Below are positions 17,756 to 25,616 of a stretch of 56,963 bases of DNA, piece by piece. The stretch spans positions 1 through 56,963 of the forward strand of contig QKCC01000188.1 of the NCBI GenBank assembly GCA_003245835.1, written 5' to 3'. Position 1 is the first letter of the stretch; every line of letters begins with the position of its first letter. The position numbers were made by a program, and so were the translations under genes. Origin of the DNA: Spirochaetales bacterium (GTDB lineage: Bacteria; Spirochaetota; Spirochaetia; UBA9216). The notes beneath the pieces are model-generated. The model was not told the DNA's origin. It ran no database searches and worked only from the letters and a program-made list of their open reading frames with translations.

Positions 17756-18767
17756 CAGGCAGCTTTCCTCCGACTGAAACCGGATCAAGTTCGAGCAGCA
17801 TCTGCAGAAAATCCTGAACGTCGGCCTCTGAATCAGCTGCCGGAATAAACTCTACACCGCACAGCGGAATCGCCGGCTTCGCAATATCGGCGGTCATAAT
17901 TCCGATCTCTTCAATTGCGGCGGCGGCATCGGCAGTATTGCCGGTCACCCATTCTATTGAATCGGCAAGCGCAGCGGTTAAAGCAGCAGCAGCGGCCGGA
18001 TGTTCATTGATGAGCCTTTCGCTTATAACGAACGCCGTAAACGGGTACGGCTTTGATGTTCCGCGCGCTTTCATCAGGTCCTGCTGCGGATCTAGCACAA
18101 TCTTCGCACCTGTTTTAACCTCGGCGAGCATCGCGAACGGCTGCGGAATAAAGGCAGTATCAGCCTTGCCGGCGGCTATGAGCTGAATAATCTGGGTCGG
18201 CGCTGCGGTAAAATTCAGTGTCAGATCATTATCTGGATCAAGGCCGGCATCAATCAGGAGGTACCTCAGAAGGTAATCAGGGGTAGCGCCTTTACCGGTA
18301 AGGTAAACAGTTTTCCCCTTCAGATCAGCCCAGGTTTTTACGGACGGATCTGTTGTCTGCATGTACAGCGAGCCTACCCCGCTGACGGCAGCGAGTTTAT
18401 ATCCAAGTCCGCCGTTATAAAGTTTGGCCGCGGTATTCACCGGCAGAAAAGCTGCATCAACCTCTCCGCTCGTCATTTTGGTTACAGCCTCAAGCGGTGA
18501 CGCGAGCAGAAGGTAATCAGCAGTAACACCGTCGCCGGGCTGGAAATTATCTTTTATCATACCCGCTGCGGCAAAACCCGACGGGCCCTTCAGCGCGGCG
18601 ACACTTATATCAATCGGTTCCGCCTGCATTACCACTCTGTTAGCTTGGTCCGCGGCAGGACCGGCCGGTATTGCAGTTCCCTGTTCCTGTACGCCGCCCG
18701 CTGTTGCGGAAAAAAGCGCCAGGGTAAAAAGAACTGCCGTCAGTAAAATCAATTTACCTCTTCTCAT
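17730..18767 (-). CDS. NMT1/THI5-like periplasmic binding protein
   Basis: 345 residues. The signal peptide ends in the spirochaete-style sequence FSATAGGVQEQG. The mature protein has the NMT1 pattern: ISVAALKGPSGFAAAGMI, EAVTKMTSGEVDAAFLPVNTAAKLYNG, WADLKGKTVYLTGKGATPDYLLRYLL and AAGKADTAFIPQPFA. It delivers a small ligand to the permease and ATPase downstream. Members of this family next to TM1266-type regulators have been annotated as thiamine-precursor or sulfonate transporters; I cannot tell which applies. Ribosome site AGGGG is eight bases before ATG. Confidence 0.84.
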   Translation of the reverse strand: MRRGKLILLTAVLFTLALFSATAGGVQEQGTAIPAGPAADQANRVVMQAEPIDISVAALKGPSGFAAAGMIKDNFQPGDGVTADYLLLASPLEAVTKMTSGEVDAAFLPVNTAAKLYNGGLGYKLAAVSGVGSLYMQTTDPSVKTWADLKGKTVYLTGKGATPDYLLRYLLIDAGLDPDNDLTLNFTAAPTQIIQLIAAGKADTAFIPQPFAMLAEVKTGAKIVLDPQQDLMKARGTSKPYPFTAFVISERLINEHPAAAAALTAALADSIEWVTGNTADAAAAIEEIGIMTADIAKPAIPLCGVEFIPAADSEADVQDFLQMLLELDPVSVGGKLPDEGFFYKN

Positions 18768-18793
18768 TGTTTTATCCCCTTCGTGATTAATAT

Positions 18794-19054
18794 TCAGCTC
18801 TTTGCGATTCCGGTTTTGATACTGACCCCGGGCAGTCTTCCAATCTTTCCGCTGAGCGCACCGATCTCGTCAGTTGTGGCGTGCAGAATAACCGTAATTA
18901 TGGATAGTCCGCCGCCGTCAAGATGGGGAAGCCCCATCCGTCCCGAGATGATCGATGAATATTCGGAGAGTATTTTCTGCACCGGTGCGGCGCTTTCTTC
19001 GCGGTTCTCGATGATGATACCGGCAAAAGCATACCTGCGGTTCTGGTCGCTCAT
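18794..19054 (-). CDS. TM1266-family iron-only hydrogenase system regulator
   Basis: 86 residues that match the whole TM1266 family: FAGIIIENREESAAPVQKILSEY, IISGRMGLPH, and HATTDEIGALSGKIGRLPGVSIKTG. The fold is an ACT/NikR-C-like ferredoxin barrel without a DNA-binding domain. The family takes its name from genomic association with the HydE/F/G maturases of [FeFe] hydrogenase; its biochemical role is unproven. Here it is the first gene of an operon with an NMT1-type ABC importer, and a [FeFe] hydrogenase gene starts 37 kb away in the same window. A strong GGGGGG ribosome site precedes the ATG. Confidence 0.85.
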   Translation of the reverse strand: MSDQNRRYAFAGIIIENREESAAPVQKILSEYSSIISGRMGLPHLDGGGLSIITVILHATTDEIGALSGKIGRLPGVSIKTGIAKS

Positions 19055-19136
19055 TTTTCCCCCCTGGTGTACGGAGGAAGGCTGAAAAATCCTGGTTACC
19101 TCGGGTCAGTATTCACCTTCCTTCAGAGCTGTTTAA

Positions 19137-19166
19137 AGCTTAACGTCAGTTGACCTCAGCTGTCAA
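19137..19166 (-). promoter_or_regulatory. Promoter with overlapping palindrome upstream of the TM1266-ABC operon
   Basis: On the minus strand: -35 TTGACA (19161-19166), 18-base spacer, TAAGCT (19137-19142). The -35 lies inside the inverted repeat TTGAC-N7-GTCAA (19150-19166), a possible operator. The leader to the ATG is ~75 bases; GGAAGG and CCTTCC in it can pair. Confidence 0.5.
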
Positions 19167-19179
19167 TGCCGAAAATTGT

Positions 19180-19920
19180 TTAATTAGATAAATTTTTAAT
19201 GAATTCATTCATTTCCGCGTCAAGAGATTTGTACATAAATCCCAGCAGACCGGAATTAGCTTCCGGAGACATCGGTAAATTGAATTTGAAAATATGAACA
19301 ATTTTACCGCCTATATTTCTTTCGAGGATTTTGGATGCGGCCATGGCAAGCTCTTCACCGTCCAGTTCCAGAGAAATATCAGCATTCGTCCCGACAGGTA
19401 TCTCGGCAGACACAGGGAAACTGCATGACAGACCCGAGGCACTGATATCATGAACTGCCCCGCAATGTTCAACAGAATTTATCTTCAGGCTGATTGCAGC
19501 AATCTTCTCTTCCCTGCCGCCGTAGCGCACGAAATTCCTGCGGCCCTTGCCCCCCAGATCAGAGAACACCAGAAAAAGGTCTTCCTTCAGTTTTTCATCA
19601 TCGCCGTCATACAGAATAATCCGCGTACAGTATTCGCGGTCGGGTTTGTCGGCGTCAGTCAAGCCGATAATCACCGGCCCGTCATCCTCATCAAAACATC
19701 CCGTTTCGTTGTGAATTTCTTCCGGAAGCCAGTCGAGATCATTGTTTATCATGTTCAGAACAACAATACTCTGCGGATAATAGGAAGCAAGCGGCTGTAC
19801 CTTTTCGTAATCATAGATGTAATACAGTTCAAAAACATTGCGAAGATTGCCGTAAAATGTGTTTCTGAGCTTCTCGTCGGGATAAAGCACAAATATTTTT
19901 TTACCTGAATCTGATTCCAT
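19180..19920 (-). CDS. Two-domain protein: receiver-like N-terminus and PilZ domain
   Basis: 246 residues. About 1-120 resembles a degenerate receiver fold (KIFVLYPDEKLRNTFYGNL, SIVVLNMINNDLDWLP, VIIGLTD), but the acidic pocket is not typical. About 125-225 is a PilZ domain: RRNFVRYGGR stands for the RxxxR motif and HDISASGLSCSF for (D/N)xSxxG, so binding of cyclic di-GMP is expected. I chose ATG 19920; the open frame runs on to 20166 but would then overlap the Mn2+ riboswitch. It is monocistronic and probably links cyclic di-GMP to motility or envelope functions. Confidence 0.78.
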   Translation of the reverse strand: MESDSGKKIFVLYPDEKLRNTFYGNLRNVFELYYIYDYEKVQPLASYYPQSIVVLNMINNDLDWLPEEIHNETGCFDEDDGPVIIGLTDADKPDREYCTRIILYDGDDEKLKEDLFLVFSDLGGKGRRNFVRYGGREEKIAAISLKINSVEHCGAVHDISASGLSCSFPVSAEIPVGTNADISLELDGEELAMAASKILERNIGGKIVHIFKFNLPMSPEANSGLLGFMYKSLDAEMNEFIKNLSN

Positions 19921-20117
19921 AGCACCTATGGTACGGTTATTAACCCGGCATTGCAAGACATTTTGCCGTAAATTTGAATTAAGGTCCCGAAAGCGGATGC
20001 AGGAGTATTTAATATTGATGTTTGAAGTTATAGTAATGATCGAAGTGCAGCCATAATTATTATTGGCGAACAATATTTCTACTTGAATAATATCAAAAAT
20101 AGAATTATTGTAGGGCT

Positions 20118-20242
20118 GTAGAGGGGAGTAGCTGGCGGGCTCCTGAATCATCATGATTCTGAACATACCGCTTTAATTATTCGTCAGTACGGCGCAAGCC
20201 CGGATAATTATGTTCCTGGAACAGGAAATGCAAGACCTTTAC
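20118..20242 (+). promoter_or_regulatory. yybP-ykoY (Mn2+) riboswitch aptamer
   Basis: Matches the conserved yybP-ykoY skeleton: GAGGGGAGTAGC at the 5' side, GAACATACC at the inner loop, ATAATTATGTTCC, and GCAAGACCTTTACC at the 3' side. P1 forms between GTAGAGG (20118-20124) and CCTTTAC (20236-20242). The 3' strand of P1 is also part of the 5' arm of the terminator at 20233-20289, so the two structures exclude each other. Known members bind Mn2+ and switch the downstream gene on. Confidence 0.85.
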
Positions 20243-20289
20243 CTGAATTTTAACCGGCCGTTGAAATTCAGGTAAAGGTCTTTTTTTTT
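20233..20289 (+). terminator. Riboswitch expression-platform terminator
   Basis: Perfect 18-pair stem (20233-20250 with 20264-20281), 13-base loop, and nine T residues (20281-20289). There is no gene on this strand upstream, which fits a transcriptional attenuator for the antiporter gene. Confidence 0.9.
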
Positions 20290-20336
20290 GGTCCCGGACA
20301 ATATAATCTGTATAATGTGAGAAACAGGAGAGAAGT

Positions 20337-21332
20337 ATGGAAGAGCTGATTGTATCGTTGATAGAGAATCTGCCTCTGTTGGTTTTATTTATTATTATTT
20401 TCGCGGTCCTGTACCTGCTCGGCAAGGGCGCAGACCTGCTTGTCGATGAGGCGGTTGCGCTTTCGGTTAAATGGGGAATACCGAAGATACTGATCGGCGC
20501 CACAGTAGTCAGCCTGGGAACGACCCTGCCGGAAGCATCGGTTTCCGTAATGGCTGCAATTCAGGGAAACCCTGACCTGGCTTTAGGCAACGCGATCGGT
20601 TCGATAATCTGCGATACGGGGCTGATTCTTGGAATCGCCGCATTGATTTCACCTATTGTTCTAAATAAAAAGCTCGTTAACCGCCAGGGCTGGCTTCAGT
20701 TCGGTGCAGGAATACTGCTGACGCTTATTGCGGTTTTTGCCGGATCAGCAATTCCACAGTGGGCCGGATTTGTTTTCGTTGCACTGCTCGTGCTGTATAT
20801 GATTGTAACAGTCAGGTGGTCTAAAGACTCAGGTGAAGCTGTCGGTGAGGAACTTGAGCATACCGATCAAAGCAGCCTTTTCATGGTGCTGCTGAAACTG
20901 GCCGCCGGAGCCGCCCTGATAATTGTATCTTCCAAGATCCTTATTCCTACGGTCGGGGTCACAGCCGCACGAATCGGTATTCCCGAGAGTATAATCGCGG
21001 CGACGCTTGTCGCGTTCGGAACATCGCTGCCCGAACTTGTTACCGCCATATCGGCAGCAAGGCACGGACATGGCGATCTTGCCATCGGTAATATTATCGG
21101 CGCCGATATTCTGAACGTGCTTTTCGTAGTCGGCGCGGCATCGGCGGTTACCCCTGCGGGTCTGCCCGTTCCGTCCTACTTTTTCAAACTGCAGTTTCCG
21201 ATGATGATTGGAATTCTGCTGGTCTTCAGGCTGATTACGCTTTTTTCCAAAAAGGATTTAAACCGTCTTCACGGGCTGCTGCTGCTAGGCCTGTACGCCG
21301 CCTATACCGTCGTAAGCTACCTGATTGTCTGA
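20337..21332 (+). CDS. CaCA-family cation/proton or cation/sodium antiporter, Mn2+-riboswitch controlled
   Basis: 331 residues with ten or so membrane helices in two inverted halves. Each half has the alpha-repeat ion-binding motif: GATVVSLGTTLPEASVSVMAA (about 52-72) and AATLVAFGTSLPELVTAI (about 220-237), followed by GNIIGADILN. This is the YrbG/ChaA-like Ca2+/Na+ exchanger family. Control by a Mn2+ riboswitch and a perfect attenuator suggests that the real job is Mn2+ (perhaps also Ca2+) efflux through the cytoplasmic membrane when Mn2+ is high. The ribosome site is AGGAGAG, five bases before ATG. Confidence 0.9.
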   Translation: MEELIVSLIENLPLLVLFIIIFAVLYLLGKGADLLVDEAVALSVKWGIPKILIGATVVSLGTTLPEASVSVMAAIQGNPDLALGNAIGSIICDTGLILGIAALISPIVLNKKLVNRQGWLQFGAGILLTLIAVFAGSAIPQWAGFVFVALLVLYMIVTVRWSKDSGEAVGEELEHTDQSSLFMVLLKLAAGAALIIVSSKILIPTVGVTAARIGIPESIIAATLVAFGTSLPELVTAISAARHGHGDLAIGNIIGADILNVLFVVGAASAVTPAGLPVPSYFFKLQFPMMIGILLVFRLITLFSKKDLNRLHGLLLLGLYAAYTVVSYLIV

Positions 21333-21351
21333 GCAGGCTGACGATCCGCTT

Positions 21352-21383
21352 CAAAAAAAACCTGCCGGTGAGCCCGGCAGGTT
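21352..21383 (-). terminator. Intrinsic terminator of the purine permease gene
   Basis: On the minus strand a ten-pair stem AACCTGCCGG / CCGGCAGGTT (21359-21368 with 21374-21383, loop of five) is followed by an eight-base T run (rc of 21353-21360). It also separates the convergent antiporter gene. Confidence 0.85.
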
Positions 21384-21418
21384 CCTGCAGATTCCGCAAT
21401 AACGCGGACAACAACAAT

Positions 21419-22711
21419 TTACAGAAATATTTTTAAAAGGAACAGAATCCCAACAATATATGAAAGAACCGATATTTCTTTATATTTTCCCGTAAAGAGT
21501 TTCAGAAGGATCCATGAAAGCATACCGAACATGATTCCATCCGCAATACTGTATGCGAGGGGCATCATGATTATAGTCAGAAATGCCGGAACAGCCTCGG
21601 TAAAATCAGAGAAATTAATTTCTTTTACCGGACTCATCATAAAAAGACCGACCAGAACGAGGGCGGGAGCAGTCGCTGCGCCGGGAACCATAAGAAAGAG
21701 CGGTGAAAGAAACAGGGCAACGATAAATAAGGCGGCAGTTACAAGCGAAGTCAGACCGGTCCGTCCGCCTTCAGAAACGCCCGAAGCACTCTCAACATAT
21801 GTTGTTACCGTACTTGTTCCCATTATTGCTCCGAATGCGGTTCCGATTGCGTCAGCGAAAAGGGCCTGTTTGACGCGGGGAATCTTACCGTCTTTGTCAA
21901 TCAGCCCGGCCTTTGTAGAAACACCGATCAGGGTTCCGACAGTATCGAACATATCGACAAACAGGAAGGTGAACAGGACGACAATCATATCAACACTGAG
22001 CAGTTTGGAAAAATCGAACTTGAAAAAAACAGGAGCAGGAGAAGGCGGAAGCCATGAACCCTGCGGCAGATGGGTTATTCCCATCGGGATTCCGACAATG
22101 GTTGTGATTACTATTCCGATCAGAAGAGCTCCGCGTACCTTCAGTGCAAGCAGGATACCCATTACAAAAAGTCCGATCACCGCAAGAAGTGCGGTACCCG
22201 ATGTAATATTCCCGATTCCGACGAGAGTCGCGTCGTTGTTCACGATAATCCCTGCATTCTGCAGCCCGATAAACGCGATGAAAAGACCAATACCGACGGA
22301 TACGGCTTTCTTAACATTGGCGGGGATGCTGTTTATTATAGCTTCCCTGATATTAAGTACAGTCAGCAGAATAAAGATAAGGCCTTCAATAAATACGGCT
22401 GTAATTGCCATCTCCCATGAATACCCCATTCCGAGAACAACACTGAATGCAAAAAATGCGTTCAGCCCCATCCCGGGGGCAAGTGCAAACGGAAGCTTTG
22501 CCCAGAGGGCCATAACAAGCGTCGCGACAGCCGATGAAACAGCCGTTGCCGTAAAAACTCCGCCGGCATCCATTCCCGCAGCGGAAAGAATCCCCGGGTT
22601 CACTATGAGGATGTAGGCCATCGTCATAAAGGTGGTAATACCCGCAATAACCTCTGTTCTTACGTTTGTACCGTGAGATTTAAGCTGAAAAAAATCGCTT
22701 TTGGTCGACAC
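21419..22711 (-). CDS. AzgA/PbuG-type purine (hypoxanthine/guanine/adenine) permease
   Basis: 430 residues, about 12-14 membrane segments, of the NCS2/AzgA family: TEVIAGITTFMTMAYILIVNPGIL at the N-terminus, ALAPGMGLNAFFAF (residues ~75-88), and the second-half motif GTSTVTTYVESASGVSEGGRTG. It imports purine bases by proton symport. The start is GTG 22711 with AAGGAG six bases upstream, in preference to an ATG 14 codons earlier that has no ribosome site. No purine riboswitch is present in the short leader. It has its own promoter and terminator, so it is monocistronic. Confidence 0.88.
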   Translation of the reverse strand: MSTKSDFFQLKSHGTNVRTEVIAGITTFMTMAYILIVNPGILSAAGMDAGGVFTATAVSSAVATLVMALWAKLPFALAPGMGLNAFFAFSVVLGMGYSWEMAITAVFIEGLIFILLTVLNIREAIINSIPANVKKAVSVGIGLFIAFIGLQNAGIIVNNDATLVGIGNITSGTALLAVIGLFVMGILLALKVRGALLIGIVITTIVGIPMGITHLPQGSWLPPSPAPVFFKFDFSKLLSVDMIVVLFTFLFVDMFDTVGTLIGVSTKAGLIDKDGKIPRVKQALFADAIGTAFGAIMGTSTVTTYVESASGVSEGGRTGLTSLVTAALFIVALFLSPLFLMVPGAATAPALVLVGLFMMSPVKEINFSDFTEAVPAFLTIIMMPLAYSIADGIMFGMLSWILLKLFTGKYKEISVLSYIVGILFLLKIFL

Positions 22712-22769
22712 ATTAGACTCCTTAAAGATTTTAGAGATAAACGATAGATTCATGTGGTTAGAAAATTAG

Positions 22770-22799
22770 ATACTATGACACGAGTATTATATATGTCAA
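22770..22799 (-). promoter_or_regulatory. Promoter of the purine permease gene
   Basis: On the minus strand: -35 TTGACA (22794-22799), 18-base spacer, -10 TAGTAT (22770-22775). The -35 overlaps the stop codon of the J-protein gene. Confidence 0.65.
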
Positions 22800-23584
22800 G
22801 CAAAAACAGGATTTCTGAATTTATAAACCGGAATTGAAGCGGGCATGTCGGTCACCGGGAGCAAAAGATACCCAAGATAATGCACCGCCAAATTATGGAA
22901 TTCTGAAATGCATTCATCAAGCGGCGGATTCATGGATTCCGGGGCGGCATACAGCCCTCTTTTCTCACAGAATGTGAGGAACTTGTCCGTCCGCTTCCTT
23001 ATGTCATAAAAATAATCGGTAAGCCCGCTGTACGGAAGGTGAATCGGAGCCTTTACAGGGCTGCTCAGCAGTGCAATATAGTCGCGGGGGTCAATTCCGT
23101 CTTTTCGCCTTGCCTCCATGAAATAATCAGGGAAACCGGAAGGGCCTAAAATCCATTTATCAAGAAACGTCAGAATTACAAGCAGGAATTGCTTTACCGT
23201 GAAGGCGCCGAATACCCTGTCAAAATCCAACCCCGGGGTATTAATAAGATCCTCGATCTCCCAGAGTGTGATATTTATCTGGTCCAGAAAGTCGGCTTCG
23301 ACCGGGCCGCTGAGCTGCTGCGACTTGATTCCGCCTTCCTTCGCAAAACGGCGAAGGTAACTGCTTCGGGCCAGGAATGAATCATATCCGGCCCTAGCCT
23401 CCCCGTCCGACAGGGTTTTATACGCGCTCAGGACCATCCTGAAAATTATATTTGAACGTTCGGAATTATTATGAAAATCCGGGTGATAAATTCTTGAAAC
23501 CCGCCGGAATGCCTTTTTTATGTCGTCTTCGGCAGCGTCCGGGTGAATACCGAGTATCTGGTAGTAGGTTTTATATTCCTGCAT
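22796..23584 (-). CDS. J-domain protein with unrecognised C-terminal region
   Basis: 262 residues. Residues 4-70 are a J domain (YKTYYQILGIHPDAAEDDIKKAFR, the HPD loop as YHPDFH, and AYKTLSDGEARAGYD), so it should stimulate DnaK ATPase. The remaining ~190 residues lack the Gly/Phe and zinc-finger parts of DnaJ and match no family I know; they are mostly helical with aromatic clusters. It lies 12 bases after a YkvA-type membrane protein gene, so the two are probably co-transcribed. Confidence 0.85.
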   Translation of the reverse strand: MQEYKTYYQILGIHPDAAEDDIKKAFRRVSRIYHPDFHNNSERSNIIFRMVLSAYKTLSDGEARAGYDSFLARSSYLRRFAKEGGIKSQQLSGPVEADFLDQINITLWEIEDLINTPGLDFDRVFGAFTVKQFLLVILTFLDKWILGPSGFPDYFMEARRKDGIDPRDYIALLSSPVKAPIHLPYSGLTDYFYDIRKRTDKFLTFCEKRGLYAAPESMNPPLDECISEFHNLAVHYLGYLLLPVTDMPASIPVYKFRNPVFA

Positions 23585-23596
23585 GGAAACACACTC

Positions 23597-23980
23597 TCAG
23601 GTCCGGAAATACCCGGTAACCGCCTTTACAACAGCCGCAAGCGCGGCGACCCAAAGTATTACGAAGATTACTGCAAAAAAGGGATTCTTGTTTAATTCGA
23701 CAGGCTTGTCTGCCGCTTTCCGGCGGGCATCCTGCATTACTGCGTCCGGTATCAGCCTTATCGTTAGAATTATAAGCGCCGGCAGAATTATCAGGTCGTC
23801 AAGATAACCTATAACCGGAATGAAATCGGGGATCAGATCTACCGGGCTCAGCGCGTACGCAAGCGTGATCCAGATCAGGATCCTGGGAAAAACACCGGTT
23901 TCCGGGTTCTTATAGGCATAATATATTACCGAAATCTGTTCTTTGAGTTTTTTCGCGCCAGCTTTGAGTCTTTCAATCAC
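23597..23980 (-). CDS. YkvA-family (DUF1232) small membrane protein
   Basis: 127 residues. The diagnostic DUF1232 segment is WITLAYALSPVDLIPDFIPVIGYLDDLIILPA (about 38-69). One further hydrophobic helix (FFAVIFVILWVAALAAVVKAV) closes the protein. The function of the family is unknown. The start is GTG at 23980. It is the first gene of a pair with the J-protein gene. Confidence 0.85.
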   Translation of the reverse strand: MIERLKAGAKKLKEQISVIYYAYKNPETGVFPRILIWITLAYALSPVDLIPDFIPVIGYLDDLIILPALIILTIRLIPDAVMQDARRKAADKPVELNKNPFFAVIFVILWVAALAAVVKAVTGYFRT

Positions 23981-24051
23981 CCTGATTCCCGCCCCCGCAG
24001 CTCATGATTATACACCCTTTGCCTGAAGGAGTCATGCCGTAAACGGATGAA

Positions 24052-24078
24052 ACAGCCCCGGCTGACAACCGGGGCTGT
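24052..24078 (-). terminator. GC-rich hairpin after the DJ-1/PfpI gene
   Basis: Perfect ten-pair stem ACAGCCCCGG / CCGGGGCTGT with loop of seven, 25 bases past the stop of the minus-strand gene. The following U tract is weak (TTTCATCCGTTT). Confidence 0.55.
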
Positions 24079-24103
24079 AAGGAGGTGATATGAAAAATTG
24101 CTT

Positions 24104-25417
24104 CTATCGAAGAAGTCCGACAGTCATTGCATCAACAAATTCGGGAAGTTCGGGTGTAGTCCGCCCGGAAACAATATTCTGATCGACGGTGGCAGACCAG
24201 TCGGCGCAGAATTCTCCGCCCCCGGCTTCGAAACCCGGAACACACGAGATCCATCCCGTGGACTTTCTGTTTTTAATAATTCCGGCGGCAGCGGCAGCAT
24301 TCGGTCCGTGGCACATATATGCTATCATCTTTCCAGCCTTGTCGGCCTTCCGCAGAAAATCAAGCGGGTAACCGGCTTCGATCATATTCCACGGACAGAA
24401 CGCGCCGGGTATCATCAGTCCGTCAATTTCGTCCATGCTGATGTCTTTCAAGTCCTTTATTTTATAAAGGCTGTCCGGAATTTCCTGAAGCGGGACTGAC
24501 ATTCCGAAGTTGCCCTGAACTACATCGAGGCCCAGCAGCGGCGGCCTCGCCCGCTTACAGCCGGTGAATGTACCGATCATGAGTCCGGCACCCCTGTGCA
24601 TAAACTCAAGCGCAGGTACTGCTATCTCGAAGTCTTCAAAATCCCAGCCGGCAATAAGCATCATCCGCTTACCGGACAGAATACCTTTCCGCGGATCTTT
24701 GTAGCCGGGCGTAAAATACCGGCAGAGCTCACTGACAAACTCAGGGGTATTGATTGTATCGCCGGCAGTCAGGATCCGATCGTCCATCACTACCCCGGCG
24801 TCCTTTTTGAAGTCGGAGGCAACCTTCAGAATGTAATCGACCTGCTCGTTGCCGGTACAGCTTCTGCCGGCAGTCAGCCCGGCAGTTATCATCGGTATGA
24901 TCCCCCCGCCGATCCCGCCGATTACAGCTCCGTTGCCGTAGGCGTTAACGAGCAGTTCCTTCACTTCCCTTTCGGTACACATAATGTCGCCCGAGGGTCC
25001 GCCTAAAATAATCAGTGCATCGTAGTCTTTATAGTCAGCGTCATAGGCCGATTTTGACGCATCGGCCTTTTCTCCTCCACCGACAGGAATGGGATCCACA
25101 GTAAGGCCCCAGAGCCCTACAACTCCCTTCGTGCGGATGTTCGGTCTGGTCCATTTCCAGGTTACTCTGTCAACAAGAAGGAATTCCAGTGAACCTCCAA
25201 GTTCCCCGATATATGATGCAATATAATATGCCTGAAAGTCGCTGAACTCGGTCGCGACAAGGCAGCCTATCTTTTTTCCGGCAAGCGGGCCTTTCTTTTT
25301 TGTCCGTCCGCCCATTGCGCCCGTCCACAGAACAGCCCCGTCTCTGATTTCTATATCCATTCCGCGGGATTTTACGATTTCGAGGTAATCTCCGGCGGGG
25401 TCTTTTTTATCAGCCAT
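24104..25417 (-). CDS. Tandem DJ-1/PfpI-domain protein
   Basis: 437 residues containing two DJ-1/PfpI domains. The first (about 45-235) has DALIILGGPSGDIMC and then GGIGGGIIPMITAGL where the nucleophile elbow should be, so it has Gly instead of the usual Cys. The second (about 248-437) starts RMMLIAGWDFEDFEIAVPALEF, has GLMIPGAFCPWNMI and an intact elbow MCHGPNAAAAAGI with the nucleophilic Cys followed by His. One active and one inactive half implies a pseudo-dimer in one chain. Family members act as glyoxalases, deglycases, amidases or proteases; I cannot choose among these. The ribosome site AGGAG is good. It is monocistronic. Confidence 0.8.
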   Translation of the reverse strand: MADKKDPAGDYLEIVKSRGMDIEIRDGAVLWTGAMGGRTKKKGPLAGKKIGCLVATEFSDFQAYYIASYIGELGGSLEFLLVDRVTWKWTRPNIRTKGVVGLWGLTVDPIPVGGGEKADASKSAYDADYKDYDALIILGGPSGDIMCTEREVKELLVNAYGNGAVIGGIGGGIIPMITAGLTAGRSCTGNEQVDYILKVASDFKKDAGVVMDDRILTAGDTINTPEFVSELCRYFTPGYKDPRKGILSGKRMMLIAGWDFEDFEIAVPALEFMHRGAGLMIGTFTGCKRARPPLLGLDVVQGNFGMSVPLQEIPDSLYKIKDLKDISMDEIDGLMIPGAFCPWNMIEAGYPLDFLRKADKAGKMIAYMCHGPNAAAAAGIIKNRKSTGWISCVPGFEAGGGEFCADWSATVDQNIVSGRTTPELPEFVDAMTVGLLR

Positions 25418-25616
25418 GTCAACACTCCTAATTTTGATTCTGCCGCGTCAGGCAGTTTTTCCTGTCTGAATAACTGCAATTTTCATGCCAGCAGAATTCA
25501 GAAGATTCAATTGCTTATCCGAACAGGAATTAGAAGGTCCCACAGTTTAGAGGATTTCAGCTTCGTTTAATTTTTTTACAGATAAATATCCGGGATGTGT
25601 AATTTGTAAACAGTCT

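Noticed and set aside
19055-19136. Possible TPP riboswitch in the leader of the TM1266-ABC operon
   Set aside because: NMT1-type transporters made this worth checking, but the conserved CTGAGA and TGATCTGGATAATGCC-like blocks are absent; only a short GGAAGG/CCTTCC pairing is seen.
19921-20166. N-terminal extension of the PilZ protein to 20166
   Set aside because: It would run over the Mn2+ riboswitch on the other strand and adds 82 residues without a family match; ATG 19920 starts directly before the conserved fold.
20177-20503. Minus-strand frame across the riboswitch and antiporter start
   Set aside because: It is explained by the perfect terminator palindrome and the antiporter gene; it has no homology.
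21531-22616. 361-codon open frame opposite the purine permease gene
   Set aside because: It is antisense to a clear AzgA-family protein, has low-complexity Ile/Thr/Pro/Arg-rich translation and no ribosome site. It is a shadow of the real gene.
22712-22795. Possible purine riboswitch before the AzgA-type permease
   Set aside because: The distance from promoter to start is too short for an aptamer and no conserved loop sequences are present.
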